NCBI GenBank assembly: GCA_965657335.1 | Contig: CBFHOH010000022.1 | Span: 1-64,000, forward strand | Reading direction: 5' to 3' | Source: UBA4582 sp965657335 | GTDB taxonomy: Bacteria > Pseudomonadota > Gammaproteobacteria > Pseudomonadales > Azotimanducaceae | Length of the DNA stretch: 64,000 nt | In this document: one piece after another, positions 36,596 through 45,386 of the stretch | Numbering within the stretch: position 1 is the stretch's first letter | How the letters are laid out: each line of letters begins with the position of its first letter | Translations under genes and position numbers: made by a program | Notes under the pieces: generated by a model | Seen by the model: the letters and a program-made list of their open reading frames with translations, nothing else | Told to the model about the DNA's origin: nothing | The model's database searches: none

Positions 36596-37204
36596 ATGAG
36601 TTCTTACCTAACGAAGGCAGAATTTCAAGCACTCCGACTGCGACTGGAGGCCGGTAATGCGCGTCTAAAAGTCCCAAAGTATGTCGCGCGCCGGTTTTTC
36701 CATCGTGTGTCTAATAAGGACGTCGTCTCCGTTGCAAAAGCTTCAGTGCTGCCAAAAAAACTCTGCATATTTTTACTCCATGGTGCATCACTCAGCCTGT
36801 TTATTGTTGGCCTCGGGCTTGTGTTTATTGAATTTGAATCGCGGGCGGCGGCAGCAATTCCTGCACTGGGTGTTTTCTGGGCCATACTGACGATACTCAC
36901 TTCAGATAAAGGTAATCACTGGATAGGCCATGCCGGATTATTGTTATCGCTGGCCACACTGCTTTTATTACCCTTTTCCTATAGTTATCCCATCGCACTG
37001 ACAGGCACGTCAATCTGGATAAGTCGGTGCATCTACTCGTTGTCGCAATTCTGGCTTGAACAGCTGCTGATGGATTCTTATGACGCTTTTGAAATGATGG
37101 TTGAGCACATTGAAATTGAAGAAACCGAAATTGAAGAAACCGAAATTGAAGAAACTGAAATTGAAGACACCCGACAGTCAAACCCTCAGCAACAGCTACC
37201 ATAG
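36596..37204 (+). CDS. membrane hypothetical protein inserted between cmoA and cmoB
   Basis: 202 residues. A basic N-terminal part (LRLEAGNARLKVPKYVARRFFHRV) is followed by four hydrophobic segments at about 58-80, 82-100, 108-130 and 132-155. The C-terminus is acidic and made of repeats of IEETE from a 15-bp tandem repeat. GGAAG precedes the ATG; the gene starts 23 bp after cmoA and ends 12 bp before cmoB. No family is recognised. cmoA and cmoB are usually next to each other, so this gene is an insertion within the unit. Confidence 0.8.
   Translation: MSSYLTKAEFQALRLRLEAGNARLKVPKYVARRFFHRVSNKDVVSVAKASVLPKKLCIFLLHGASLSLFIVGLGLVFIEFESRAAAAIPALGVFWAILTILTSDKGNHWIGHAGLLLSLATLLLLPFSYSYPIALTGTSIWISRCIYSLSQFWLEQLLMDSYDAFEMMVEHIEIEETEIEETEIEETEIEDTRQSNPQQQLP
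37112..37171 (+). repeat. 15-bp in-frame tandem repeat, four copies
   Basis: Four copies of GAAATTGAAGAAACC with two single-base differences, the last copy having two. They encode repeated EIEET. Because the unit is 15 bp, copy-number change would keep the frame and vary the acidic tail of the membrane protein. Confidence 0.95.
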
Positions 37205-37216
37205 CGATTAATTCTC

Positions 37217-38203
37217 ATGGCCATTTCAGTCTTCGACACATTCTTTGAAAAATTTATTGAGACGACCCGCGGGTCCGAGCTGGAACAGTTTCATAGCGCA
37301 CTGGCGACGCGACTTGAGTCGCATTTCTTCAGCAAACGACATGGTCGCAAAACTGAATGGGATGACGCGCTCGCTGCACTACCTGAAATCGAGACACGCA
37401 AAATCAAACTTGATCAGGACCTTATTCAGATTGGCGAAAAATCAGACTTAACCATCCTGCCAGAGGATTTTAAGACTCAACTCAAAGGTTTTATGCCGTG
37501 GCGCAAGGGGCCCTACGATCTTTTTGGCACCAACATCAATACAGAGTGGCGGTCCGACTGGAAATGGCAAAGGATCGTTCCACACCTTTCCCCCTTACAA
37601 GACAAACAGGTGCTAGACATCGGATGTGGTAATGGCTACCACCTATTTCGCATGCTTGGCTCCGGCGCAAAACTGGCACTTGGGATTGATCCAACGCTGT
37701 TGTTTTTTTATCAGTTTCAATTGATCAATCGCTTTCTTCCGGACTTGCCTATTCATTTACTTCCTCTTCGAGGAGAGCATCTACCGGCCTTTGGGTTATT
37801 CGATACCGTGTTCTCACTAGGTGTGCTTTACCACCGGCGCAACCCGATAGACCATCTCAGCGAGCTCTCGGGCTTCCTCAACAGCGGGGGGGAAGTTGTT
37901 CTCGAGACACTTGTTGTTGACGGAGATGCTAATACCGTACTGGTGCCAAAGGACAGATATGCAAAGATGTCCAATGTGTGGTTTCTGCCCAGCCCGGCAG
38001 CACTACTTGTTTGGATGTCTCGCGCAGGTTTCAAGAACGCACGTATCGTTGATATCAACCAAACGTCTATCGAGGAACAACGCGCAACAGAGTGGATGAC
38101 TTTCCACTCTCTTACAGATTTCCTCGACCCATCAGACAGCAATCGAACTTTCGAGGGTTATCCAGCACCGAAAAGAGCGCTTGTGATCGCCGAAAAGCCC
38201 TAA
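37217..38203 (+). CDS. cmoB: tRNA U34 carboxymethyltransferase
   Basis: 328 residues, normal length. CmoB uses carboxy-SAM from CmoA to turn 5-hydroxyuridine at tRNA position 34 into the 5-oxyacetyl form. Blocks: MPWRKGPYDLFGTNINTEWRSDWKWQRI, VLDIGCGNGYHLFRMLGSGA, GIDPTLLFFYQFQLINRFL, FDTVFSLGVLYHRRNPIDHL and MSNVWFLPSPAALLVWMSRAGF. It is in the cmoA unit, 12 bp after the membrane gene. Confidence 0.96.
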   Translation: MAISVFDTFFEKFIETTRGSELEQFHSALATRLESHFFSKRHGRKTEWDDALAALPEIETRKIKLDQDLIQIGEKSDLTILPEDFKTQLKGFMPWRKGPYDLFGTNINTEWRSDWKWQRIVPHLSPLQDKQVLDIGCGNGYHLFRMLGSGAKLALGIDPTLLFFYQFQLINRFLPDLPIHLLPLRGEHLPAFGLFDTVFSLGVLYHRRNPIDHLSELSGFLNSGGEVVLETLVVDGDANTVLVPKDRYAKMSNVWFLPSPAALLVWMSRAGFKNARIVDINQTSIEEQRATEWMTFHSLTDFLDPSDSNRTFEGYPAPKRALVIAEKP

Positions 38204-38331
38204 CCTTTCGATTGCGCGTTCGATTCGGTCTATTGCGCCGATTTTCTGAGTATCGCTGACCGGATAACAAAGCTCACGGCTCAACAAACTCTTCACATCG
38301 AACGCCGATGCCAATATCAATACCGACAAAA

Positions 38332-38988
38332 CTAAAATGCACCTTCGTCTTCAAAGGAAACATCTTCATGGGTGAACGGATGTTCGAACGCTAGATAACG
38401 CGCATGAAGAAGTAATCTATCCGAGGCCGCAAAAGCGGCCTCATGTGCGTAAAGGTCGCAGCCTAGGATCGGGTGACCAATACTTGCCAAATGGATTCGC
38501 AATTGGTGACTTCTTCCGGTTTCGGGTTTTAGCAACAATCGTGTCGAATTTGGCAACCTGTCGTGCACATAGAATTTGGTAGAAGAGGCTTTGCCTACTA
38601 ATCGGTCAATTCGCTGGCGCGGCCTACGTTCCCAATCAGCAGCAATAGGCAGCGCAATCACGCCCATATCGTGCCTAATGCAGCCATGCACTACTGCGGT
38701 GTATTCTTTCGTGACACGACGTTCACGAAAAAATCGATTTAATTCCTTTACCGCATGACGACTGAGCGCCAACACAAGCAAACCCGAGGTATCCAGATCA
38801 AGCCGATGAACAATGACAGCCTCAGGAAAACTTGACCTCACTCTTTGTAATACCGAGTCTTTCACGATTCGCCCAGGCACTGAGAGTAGTCCGGCTGGTT
38901 TACTCACAATCAGAATGTGTTCGTCGCTGTGCAGAATTCTGATCTCTTCTTCACAGGGCGGCGGTATGTGTCGGGTGTAACGGTCCAT
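38332..38988 (-). CDS. rluA: RluA family pseudouridine synthase
   Basis: 218 residues, the length of RluA itself, with no S4 domain. Catalytic Asp in VIVHRLDLDTSGLLVLAL; further blocks KPAGLLSVPGR, KEYTAVVHG, RLLLKPETGRSHQLRIHLASIGHPILGCDLYA. It should modify uridine in 23S rRNA and/or tRNA (RluA: U746 and tRNA U32). The dual substrate is by family; the symbol is likely but not certain. Convergent with cmoB. Confidence 0.85.
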   Translation of the reverse strand: MDRYTRHIPPPCEEEIRILHSDEHILIVSKPAGLLSVPGRIVKDSVLQRVRSSFPEAVIVHRLDLDTSGLLVLALSRHAVKELNRFFRERRVTKEYTAVVHGCIRHDMGVIALPIAADWERRPRQRIDRLVGKASSTKFYVHDRLPNSTRLLLKPETGRSHQLRIHLASIGHPILGCDLYAHEAAFAASDRLLLHARYLAFEHPFTHEDVSFEDEGAF

Positions 38989-39130
38989 GAATATCTAAAC
39001 ATTCCTACTTCGAGTTGTCGTATAGTGCCAAAACTCACACTAACATGGCTAACTTACGAGCGCCTTGTATTAAAATTCATTCCACTTAGTGGCAAGATGT
39101 TTAGAACTTGGCCCAACAACCGGATTTTCA

Positions 39131-40267
39131 ATGGTAGACGAAAACGATCAACTCCTTGCTGCAATCACCGACCTCATTCCAAAGCTGCTAATGGCCATGG
39201 AAGCGTTCGAACAACTTCAAAGAAACATGAATCCCGCAGCACTTAATACCCTCGGAGAATATATTGCCCCTTTCGAGCAAGCACTGGGCGCCTCCTTCGA
39301 AGCGTTTGCAAAACTACCTTTTCCCGACGACCTGAAAGGCTACGGTGAGACTATCTCGAACAGCTGTACTTACTGCCTAAGAGCAATGGCCCCGTTTGTT
39401 AAGTCAGACGACGATGCCGAGGGCACCGAGCGTATGATTGAATCTATGAAAGCCATGCGCGCCCATTGTCGAGCACAGGAATTTATCTACCCTCTCGCAT
39501 CGGTTATGTCGCCAGTAAACCAGTACTTCGTGGAGGCAGGCGCGCGCGGTAACGCTGACTTTTTAAAGCAGTTTATGGGCCTTGAATTCGAGCCGACGGA
39601 AACCAAAAAGCACGGCATTTTCAGTTTTTCCAACGAAAGAAAAGAACGCGGCGGTTTCTCTCTTTACGTGCCTGAAAACCTTGACCTGACAAAACCAGCA
39701 TCACTTGTTATCGCACTCCACGGCGGCACGGGTCACGGCGCAGATTTTCTCTGGTCTTGGTTGCGAGAGGCTCGCACGCGAGGTTTCATTTTAATGTCAG
39801 CGACCTCGCAGGGTGATACCTGGTCGCTCATGGACCTTTATAACGATGTTGATTATCTTCCGCTCCTACGAAACATTGAACACGTAAGGCAGGAATGGCT
39901 CATAGACCAAGAGCATATTATGTTGGGGGGGATGTCCGACGGCGCAACCTACACCATGTTGGCGGGGCTGACAGAAGACGCTCCTTTTACTCATCTCGCG
40001 CCTTTTTCTGGCGTATTACATCCTGAGATTCCGTCATCTCCCAAAATTCTTCAGGCAAAGCACAAACCCGTTTATCTTGTCCACGGTACGGAAGACTGGA
40101 TGTTTCCGATAGAGACGGCTCACATGGCAAAACACGAACTTGAGACGGCGGGCGCAAACCTTAAATATCGCGAAATCCCGGGGCTTCCGCACAGCTATGC
40201 ACGTTTCGAAAACCCAGCGCTGATTGAGTGGTTCAACCCAAATCTCACAGTACCCATTCACTCTTAA
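39131..40267 (+). CDS. esterase/phospholipase-like alpha/beta hydrolase with helical N-terminal part
   Basis: About 378 residues from ATG 39131. The first ~160 are mostly helical with no domain recognised. The rest is a PlaB/PHB-depolymerase-like alpha/beta hydrolase: VIALHGGTGHGADFLWSWLREAR, elbow GGMSDGATYTMLAGL (Ser), an Asp in LVHGTEDWMFP and His in GLPHSYARFENP. No signal peptide is seen. It ends 13 bp before the secreted nucleotidase-like gene, so the two are probably one transcript. Substrate unknown. Confidence 0.82.
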   Translation: MVDENDQLLAAITDLIPKLLMAMEAFEQLQRNMNPAALNTLGEYIAPFEQALGASFEAFAKLPFPDDLKGYGETISNSCTYCLRAMAPFVKSDDDAEGTERMIESMKAMRAHCRAQEFIYPLASVMSPVNQYFVEAGARGNADFLKQFMGLEFEPTETKKHGIFSFSNERKERGGFSLYVPENLDLTKPASLVIALHGGTGHGADFLWSWLREARTRGFILMSATSQGDTWSLMDLYNDVDYLPLLRNIEHVRQEWLIDQEHIMLGGMSDGATYTMLAGLTEDAPFTHLAPFSGVLHPEIPSSPKILQAKHKPVYLVHGTEDWMFPIETAHMAKHELETAGANLKYREIPGLPHSYARFENPALIEWFNPNLTVPIHS

Positions 40268-40280
40268 GTGACAACGCCTC

Positions 40281-41612
40281 ATGTTCTCGATAAAAGCTAC
40301 TACACTGATTTTTTTATTCGCTATAAGCACAAATGCCGCGTACGCGGCCCAACAAAAGTTGATCATTCTGCACACCAATGACTTCCATGGTCGTATTAGC
40401 CAGGAAAATGAGTACGCTGGCGCGGCGCGAATAACATCGCTGGTGAAACAAACACGCGAGCAACATCCGGGCGTCCTTGTACTGGACGCGGGTGACAGAA
40501 TTTCTGGCACGCCGGTTTCGACCATGTTCAAAGGTGTCCCGATATTTGAGGTCATGAACAAGGTAGGCTACGACGCAGCGGCTATTGGTAATCATGAATT
40601 CGATCATGGCTACAAGCAGTTTCTCGAATTCAAAGAAATCGCCAACCACCCGCTAATATCCGCCAATGCTTTTGCCCCAGACGGCACCCTGCTGGCGGAT
40701 GCGCCATCGCTTATTAAAACGGTAAACGGAATAAAAATCGGCATTATCGGGCTTATCACCGAGCATACACCGAAAATTATCATACCCGCGGGCAATGAAG
40801 GCATTAGCTTCTCCCCACCGGGTGAGATGTTAAAGGCAATGGTGAGCGCACTACGTCCCCAAGTTGATCTGTTGATTGTGGTCTCTCATGTAGGTCATGA
40901 ACCTGAGAAGGCGCTGGCAAAGCAGATTAAGGGCGTTGATCTGATTGTCGGCGGACATTCGCATACCAAGGTACTTCCGCCAATAAAAATCAATGATACC
41001 TACGTAGCACAAGCCGGTCACTATGGCGCTTATGTTGGGAGAATTGAGATGACTGTTGATACAGACCTCGACAAAATCACGTCATTTTCGGGTGCACTCA
41101 TCCCTGCTGCGGAACTCCCCGCGCCGGATAAAAATGTCGAGCGTCTGGTCAAGCGCTGGGAAAAGAAAGTTGCCCGAGAAGTTGATTTCAAAATTGCGAC
41201 CTCAAAGAGAGACTATACGAAGCAGGAAATGCAACCGTTTCTAGAGCTAATTCTTGCCGAGGCATCCGGTGCCGACTTCGGTTTCTACAATATGGGTGGC
41301 ATTCGTGATCACTTCAGAGCGGGTCCTGTTTCCGCGCGGCACATCTGGAACGTCGCACCTTTTGGCAACGCCATGGTCATCGTTACAGGCAAAGGAAGTG
41401 CCATCAAGAAAATGCTACTTCGGGAAGATAGCGACCACCATCGCGTGCCAGAATTGCTGGATGAACAGGAATACACTGTCGCGACCAGCAACTTTGTCGC
41501 AACTCAAACACAGAAAATGTTAGGTAATCAGGTCAAATTAGACAACAGGGTTGTGCTGGTCCGCGATGTATTAATCGACTATTTAAAATCCAACGGCATC
41601 CACATCGATTAA
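40281..41612 (+). CDS. secreted 5'-nucleotidase/metallophosphatase (UshA-like)
   Basis: 443 residues with a signal peptide (IKATTLIFLFAISTNAAYA). The N-terminal metallophosphatase domain has ILHTNDFHGRIS, LDAGDRISGTPVSTMF, AIGNHEFDHGY, VVSHVGHEPEKAL and GGHSHTKVLPP. The C-terminal 5'-nucleotidase domain has FYNMGGIRDHFRAGPVS and NVAPFGNAMVIVTG. It should release phosphate from nucleotides or other organic phosphates in the periplasm, which fits the pho/pst block 5 kb downstream, though no Pho box was confirmed. Somewhat shorter than E. coli UshA. Confidence 0.88.
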   Translation: MFSIKATTLIFLFAISTNAAYAAQQKLIILHTNDFHGRISQENEYAGAARITSLVKQTREQHPGVLVLDAGDRISGTPVSTMFKGVPIFEVMNKVGYDAAAIGNHEFDHGYKQFLEFKEIANHPLISANAFAPDGTLLADAPSLIKTVNGIKIGIIGLITEHTPKIIIPAGNEGISFSPPGEMLKAMVSALRPQVDLLIVVSHVGHEPEKALAKQIKGVDLIVGGHSHTKVLPPIKINDTYVAQAGHYGAYVGRIEMTVDTDLDKITSFSGALIPAAELPAPDKNVERLVKRWEKKVAREVDFKIATSKRDYTKQEMQPFLELILAEASGADFGFYNMGGIRDHFRAGPVSARHIWNVAPFGNAMVIVTGKGSAIKKMLLREDSDHHRVPELLDEQEYTVATSNFVATQTQKMLGNQVKLDNRVVLVRDVLIDYLKSNGIHID

Positions 41613-41654
41613 AATCACGGGCTACAGGCACCGGCGATTCGTATTCGCGCAGTT

Positions 41655-42554
41655 TTATTCAAAGAAGTCTCGGGTGAGGCGAAGAAACTCATCAAGCTGA
41701 TCATGTTGAACCCAGTGCCCGGCATCCTGAACCGTGACATGCGTCGCATCTTTGAAAAACGACACGTGTTTTTCCCTTTCAACGGAATCCATCCAGCTCT
41801 CGCTGCCGCTCATTAACATGACGGGAGAATCTATTCTGCCCCAGAGTTCCCTTGTCTCATGCGGCAAGATATCAAGCGGCGACATGACGTGCGTATAATT
41901 ATCGAACTTCCAGCTGTAACTGCCATCTTCATTCTGGTCACTACCGTGAACCGTCAAGTGTCTTGCCTGATCTGCACGGAGGTGGGAGTTCGCCTCATGC
42001 ATCCGCTCAAAGGCTTCCTCCAGATTTTCATAACGCTTGGGCAATCTACCAGCCATCTTTCGCGTCTGCTCAATCCAGTCGCCAATCTTTTCGTGAATCG
42101 GGCGTTCGTAGTAGTTACCGGGTGGCCCACCCGTGCCTTCTATCACGATCATTTTCTTGATGTTTTCAGGGTAAACACCGGCATAACAAAGCGCTACACC
42201 GCCACCAAGAGAGTGTGCTATCACATGCAGTGGCGCAAGGTTTTGCTGATGAATTAACTGTGCCAAATCGTAAATATACTCGCTTCTTCTGTAAGCACTA
42301 CCGTATACCCACTGAGAATCTCCGTGCCCACGAAAGTCCGGAGCGATAATGTGGTAGTCATCGCATAACTCCTGTGCGACCCAATCCCAGTTATGACAAT
42401 GATCTCGATTACCATGAACCAACAACAGCGGTGGTGCATCTGGATTGCCCCAGTCTAAATAATGCAGCTTCATGCGCTGTGAATAGTAGGTATGCGATGT
42501 TGGGCTGGCTTTCCCCTTTAGGGGCCTAGCGCTTTTCGTTGTCTCGCTTGTCAT
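41655..42554 (-). CDS. alpha/beta hydrolase
   Basis: 299 residues. Oxyanion loop LLVHGNRDHCHNWDWVAQ, elbow AHSLGGGVALCYAG (Ser), Asp in SGSESWMD region and His in DAGHWVQHDQLDEF, typical of haloalkane dehalogenase/epoxide hydrolase-like esterases. The substrate is not predictable. Stands between the convergent nucleotidase and divergent HSL-type genes. Confidence 0.87.
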   Translation of the reverse strand: MTSETTKSARPLKGKASPTSHTYYSQRMKLHYLDWGNPDAPPLLLVHGNRDHCHNWDWVAQELCDDYHIIAPDFRGHGDSQWVYGSAYRRSEYIYDLAQLIHQQNLAPLHVIAHSLGGGVALCYAGVYPENIKKMIVIEGTGGPPGNYYERPIHEKIGDWIEQTRKMAGRLPKRYENLEEAFERMHEANSHLRADQARHLTVHGSDQNEDGSYSWKFDNYTHVMSPLDILPHETRELWGRIDSPVMLMSGSESWMDSVEREKHVSFFKDATHVTVQDAGHWVQHDQLDEFLRLTRDFFE

Positions 42555-42758
42555 GAACTATGAATCTCCAAAACCTTTTGTGTCGTGCAAACCCCAATTA
42601 TAAACAAGTTTGCCTGATTCTTCTGCTGCATCGCATCATTTCTATCGCAAAGTTGCAGAATAGTGCTTTCGAAATTTCCTCTCGCGCTGATATTTTGTTT
42701 TACTTCGGCACCTCAGCGCCAACAAATGGCAGCGACAGAATTAGTGAGGTTCAACTCA

Positions 42759-43706
42759 ATGGAAATTAATCTCGATCCGGAACTCAAAGCAGTGACAGAA
42801 GCGGCACTCGCCCTTGACCGTCCACATGCCGCTGACGTTCCTTTGCCTGCATTCCGAGCCGGATATGTCATGGCCAGTCAGATGCAAGGCGTCACTGATG
42901 TCGTTTGTGATAAAGTCGATGACCTTGAGATTCCAGGGCCCGCTTCAACTATTCCAGCACGTCTTTATGTGCCAGCCGGGACTAAAGACACCGAAACGCC
43001 CGGCATGGTTTTTATTCATGGCGGCGGCTTCATGATCGGCGATCTCGACAGTCATGATAGTCTTTGCCGACAACTCGCGCACCACAGCGGTTGCAGAATT
43101 ATCGCAATCGACTATCGATTAGCGCCGGAACACAAGTTTCCCGCCGCTGTCGATGATGCCATCGCGGCAGCTTCATGGGTGTACAACAACGCAGCGACAT
43201 ATCACATCAATCCTGAACGCATCGCGATTGGTGGCGATAGTGCCGGTGGTAATTTATCCGCGGTTGTTGCCAATCATTTCAATCAGCACGACGGACCTAA
43301 GCTCGCATTTCAATTGCTCATCTATCCTGCAACAAACAGAACGGTTGAAACGAATTCGCTGCGAGATCTCAAGCAAGGCGTGACTTTGGATGAACGGATT
43401 CTTAACTATTTTCACGACGAATATTTTGGCGGGACAGGCGCTGATCCATCAGATCCCAGAATATCTCCAGCGCTCGCATCGAGTCATCGGGGAGTACCAC
43501 CAGCGCATATCATCACAGCGGAGTATGATCCATTGCGGGATGAAGGCGAGGCTTACTACGAAATCCTCAAAGCTGCCGGAGTTGAGGTTAGTTACCATTG
43601 CTACCCGGGATTGATGCACAACTTTGTTCAACAGACAGGCGTTGTTACCAATGCCCGCCTCGCGGTTGAAGAGGTCGCCGCTATTATGAAGCATGCCCTC
43701 GGGTAG
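42759..43706 (+). CDS. hormone-sensitive-lipase-type esterase (alpha/beta hydrolase 3)
   Basis: About 315 residues from ATG 42759, which has a weak GAGG site; the longer frame from 42663 lacks domain support. HSL-family oxyanion motif FIHGGGFMIGD, elbow IGGDSAGGNLSAVVANH (Ser), Asp in AEYDPLRDEGEAYYE, His in YPGLMHNFV. Such enzymes hydrolyse short- to medium-chain esters in the cytoplasm. Single gene. Confidence 0.9.
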   Translation: MEINLDPELKAVTEAALALDRPHAADVPLPAFRAGYVMASQMQGVTDVVCDKVDDLEIPGPASTIPARLYVPAGTKDTETPGMVFIHGGGFMIGDLDSHDSLCRQLAHHSGCRIIAIDYRLAPEHKFPAAVDDAIAAASWVYNNAATYHINPERIAIGGDSAGGNLSAVVANHFNQHDGPKLAFQLLIYPATNRTVETNSLRDLKQGVTLDERILNYFHDEYFGGTGADPSDPRISPALASSHRGVPPAHIITAEYDPLRDEGEAYYEILKAAGVEVSYHCYPGLMHNFVQQTGVVTNARLAVEEVAAIMKHALG

Positions 43707-43946
43707 TCGAAAAGCACGCACGGGCAGCGGACTTTGCTGCACGAGATTTCAACTCAACGCGTGCTCATTCATATAAGTATCTTTTTATTTTATTACTATC
43801 GGTCGGAGATCTGGGTTGCAGTTCGCTGGACAATTCAACTGGCCAACTGTGCTCATCCCAGCACCCACGTTAGGGGGCCGCACAATGAATCATACCACCC
43901 GCGCAGCCGCTTGATCAGGCGCCGGCAATAAGAGCAACAATTTCAA

Positions 43947-45353
43947 ATGACCAATAACGACTTAACGGAGAAGCGGATAAACACGCCAACACTTAGAGCA
44001 AAGTACACGCTGGAAGTTAGGCGGCTGTTTAACATTGCGTTGCCTCTCATGGGTGCTCAACTCGCTCAAATGGGTATGGGCGTAAGCGATGCCATCATGG
44101 CAGGGCAATATAACTCCGCCGACCTTGCCGGCGTTGCGCTCGGGGGCAGCCTGCTCTGGCCGGTTATGCTGTTAATTATGGGCCTGATTCAAGCTGTTAC
44201 GCCAACCGTTGCCCAGCTAAACGGAAGCAAAGACTACAAAGAGATTGGTGAAGTCATTCGGCAGGGACTTTGGATGGCGCTGACGGGCGGACTCGTGGGC
44301 GTGCTGATATTGAACAATATCGGGCCAGTCTATGCGTTACTCGGTGTCGATCCAGTTGCGACCGCAATCTCTATTCCCTACCTTGCTATGGCTTCTCTCG
44401 GGTTTCCCGCGCTGATGTGTTTCTTTTGTCTGCGTTTTCTCGCCGACGGTATGGGCTTTACTCGACCCGCAATGTTTATCGCCATCACCGCTTTGTGCCT
44501 CAAAGTGCCCCTAAACTATGTACTAATTTACGGTAAATTTGGTCTGCCAGAAATGGGTGGCGTAGGTTGCGGCCTCGCAAACGGTATTATCAATTGGTTT
44601 CAGTTATTGATGATTGTTTTGGTCGTTTCGCAAAAACGCTTCAATGTGACCGGTTGGCGCCAAAAATTTTCTAAGCCTGATTGGCGCAGAATAAAACCGC
44701 TGCTCATTATTGGATTACCTATCGGCGCATCAATTTTTGCTGAAGTCGGCTTGTTTTCTTTTACGACGCTTTTGCTGGGACGTTTTGGCGCAGATACGGT
44801 CGCTGCACACAATATTGCAATGAACCTCAACGGTGTCTTGTTTATGCCAGCGATGGCCTTGGGCATGGCAGCCACGATAAGAATTGGGTTTAGGGTTGGC
44901 GCCAGAGAAGTTTCAGAAGCACGCACCACTGCGGCTCTGGCAATAGCCACTACGATTTTCGTCGCACTTTTAGGTTCTGTGTTTATTTACTTTTTCCGCT
45001 TCGAACTGGCTGCTCTGTATACCCAAGATTCCACTGTTGCAGATCAGGCATCCGTTCTGCTGCTGTTTGTCGTTTTCTTCCTAGTTTTTGACGCATTGCA
45101 ATCCACGTCCTCCGGCGCATTAAGAGGTTACAAGGACACAAGAGCACCGATGTGGATCGCACTATTCAGTTTTTGGGGCGTTGGACTGCCGCTGGAGTGT
45201 ATCTTGGGTTTTGGCTGGATCGGCGAACCAATGGGCGTATACGGCTTTTGGATTGGGCTGGCGATTGGCGTGGGGACGGCCGCTATACTACTATCACTTC
45301 GTTTATGGCAAACGAGCCAAGACCACGAGCGAATCAAAAAACTAGCAAGCTAA
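43947..45353 (+). CDS. MATE family efflux transporter (NorM-like)
   Basis: 468 residues with about 12 membrane segments in two halves. Family signs: FNIALPLMGAQLAQMGMGVSDAIMAGQYNSADLAGVALGG, GLIQAVTPTVAQLNG, GLPIGASIFAEVGLFSFTTLLLGRFGADTVAAHNIAMN and ALQSTSSGALRGYKDTRAP. It should export cationic drugs or metabolites in exchange for sodium or protons. No regulator is adjacent, and no riboswitch was recognised in the 240-bp leader. Convergent with glpD. Confidence 0.93.
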   Translation: MTNNDLTEKRINTPTLRAKYTLEVRRLFNIALPLMGAQLAQMGMGVSDAIMAGQYNSADLAGVALGGSLLWPVMLLIMGLIQAVTPTVAQLNGSKDYKEIGEVIRQGLWMALTGGLVGVLILNNIGPVYALLGVDPVATAISIPYLAMASLGFPALMCFFCLRFLADGMGFTRPAMFIAITALCLKVPLNYVLIYGKFGLPEMGGVGCGLANGIINWFQLLMIVLVVSQKRFNVTGWRQKFSKPDWRRIKPLLIIGLPIGASIFAEVGLFSFTTLLLGRFGADTVAAHNIAMNLNGVLFMPAMALGMAATIRIGFRVGAREVSEARTTAALAIATTIFVALLGSVFIYFFRFELAALYTQDSTVADQASVLLLFVVFFLVFDALQSTSSGALRGYKDTRAPMWIALFSFWGVGLPLECILGFGWIGEPMGVYGFWIGLAIGVGTAAILLSLRLWQTSQDHERIKKLAS

Positions 45354-45386
45354 CATGCATCCTCCGTGACCGCGTGATGGCTTGCC

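Noticed and set aside
38132..38329. 65-codon minus-strand frame starting just after rluA
   Set aside because: It uses a TTG start, overlaps the end of cmoB on the other strand by about 70 bp, and shows no family.
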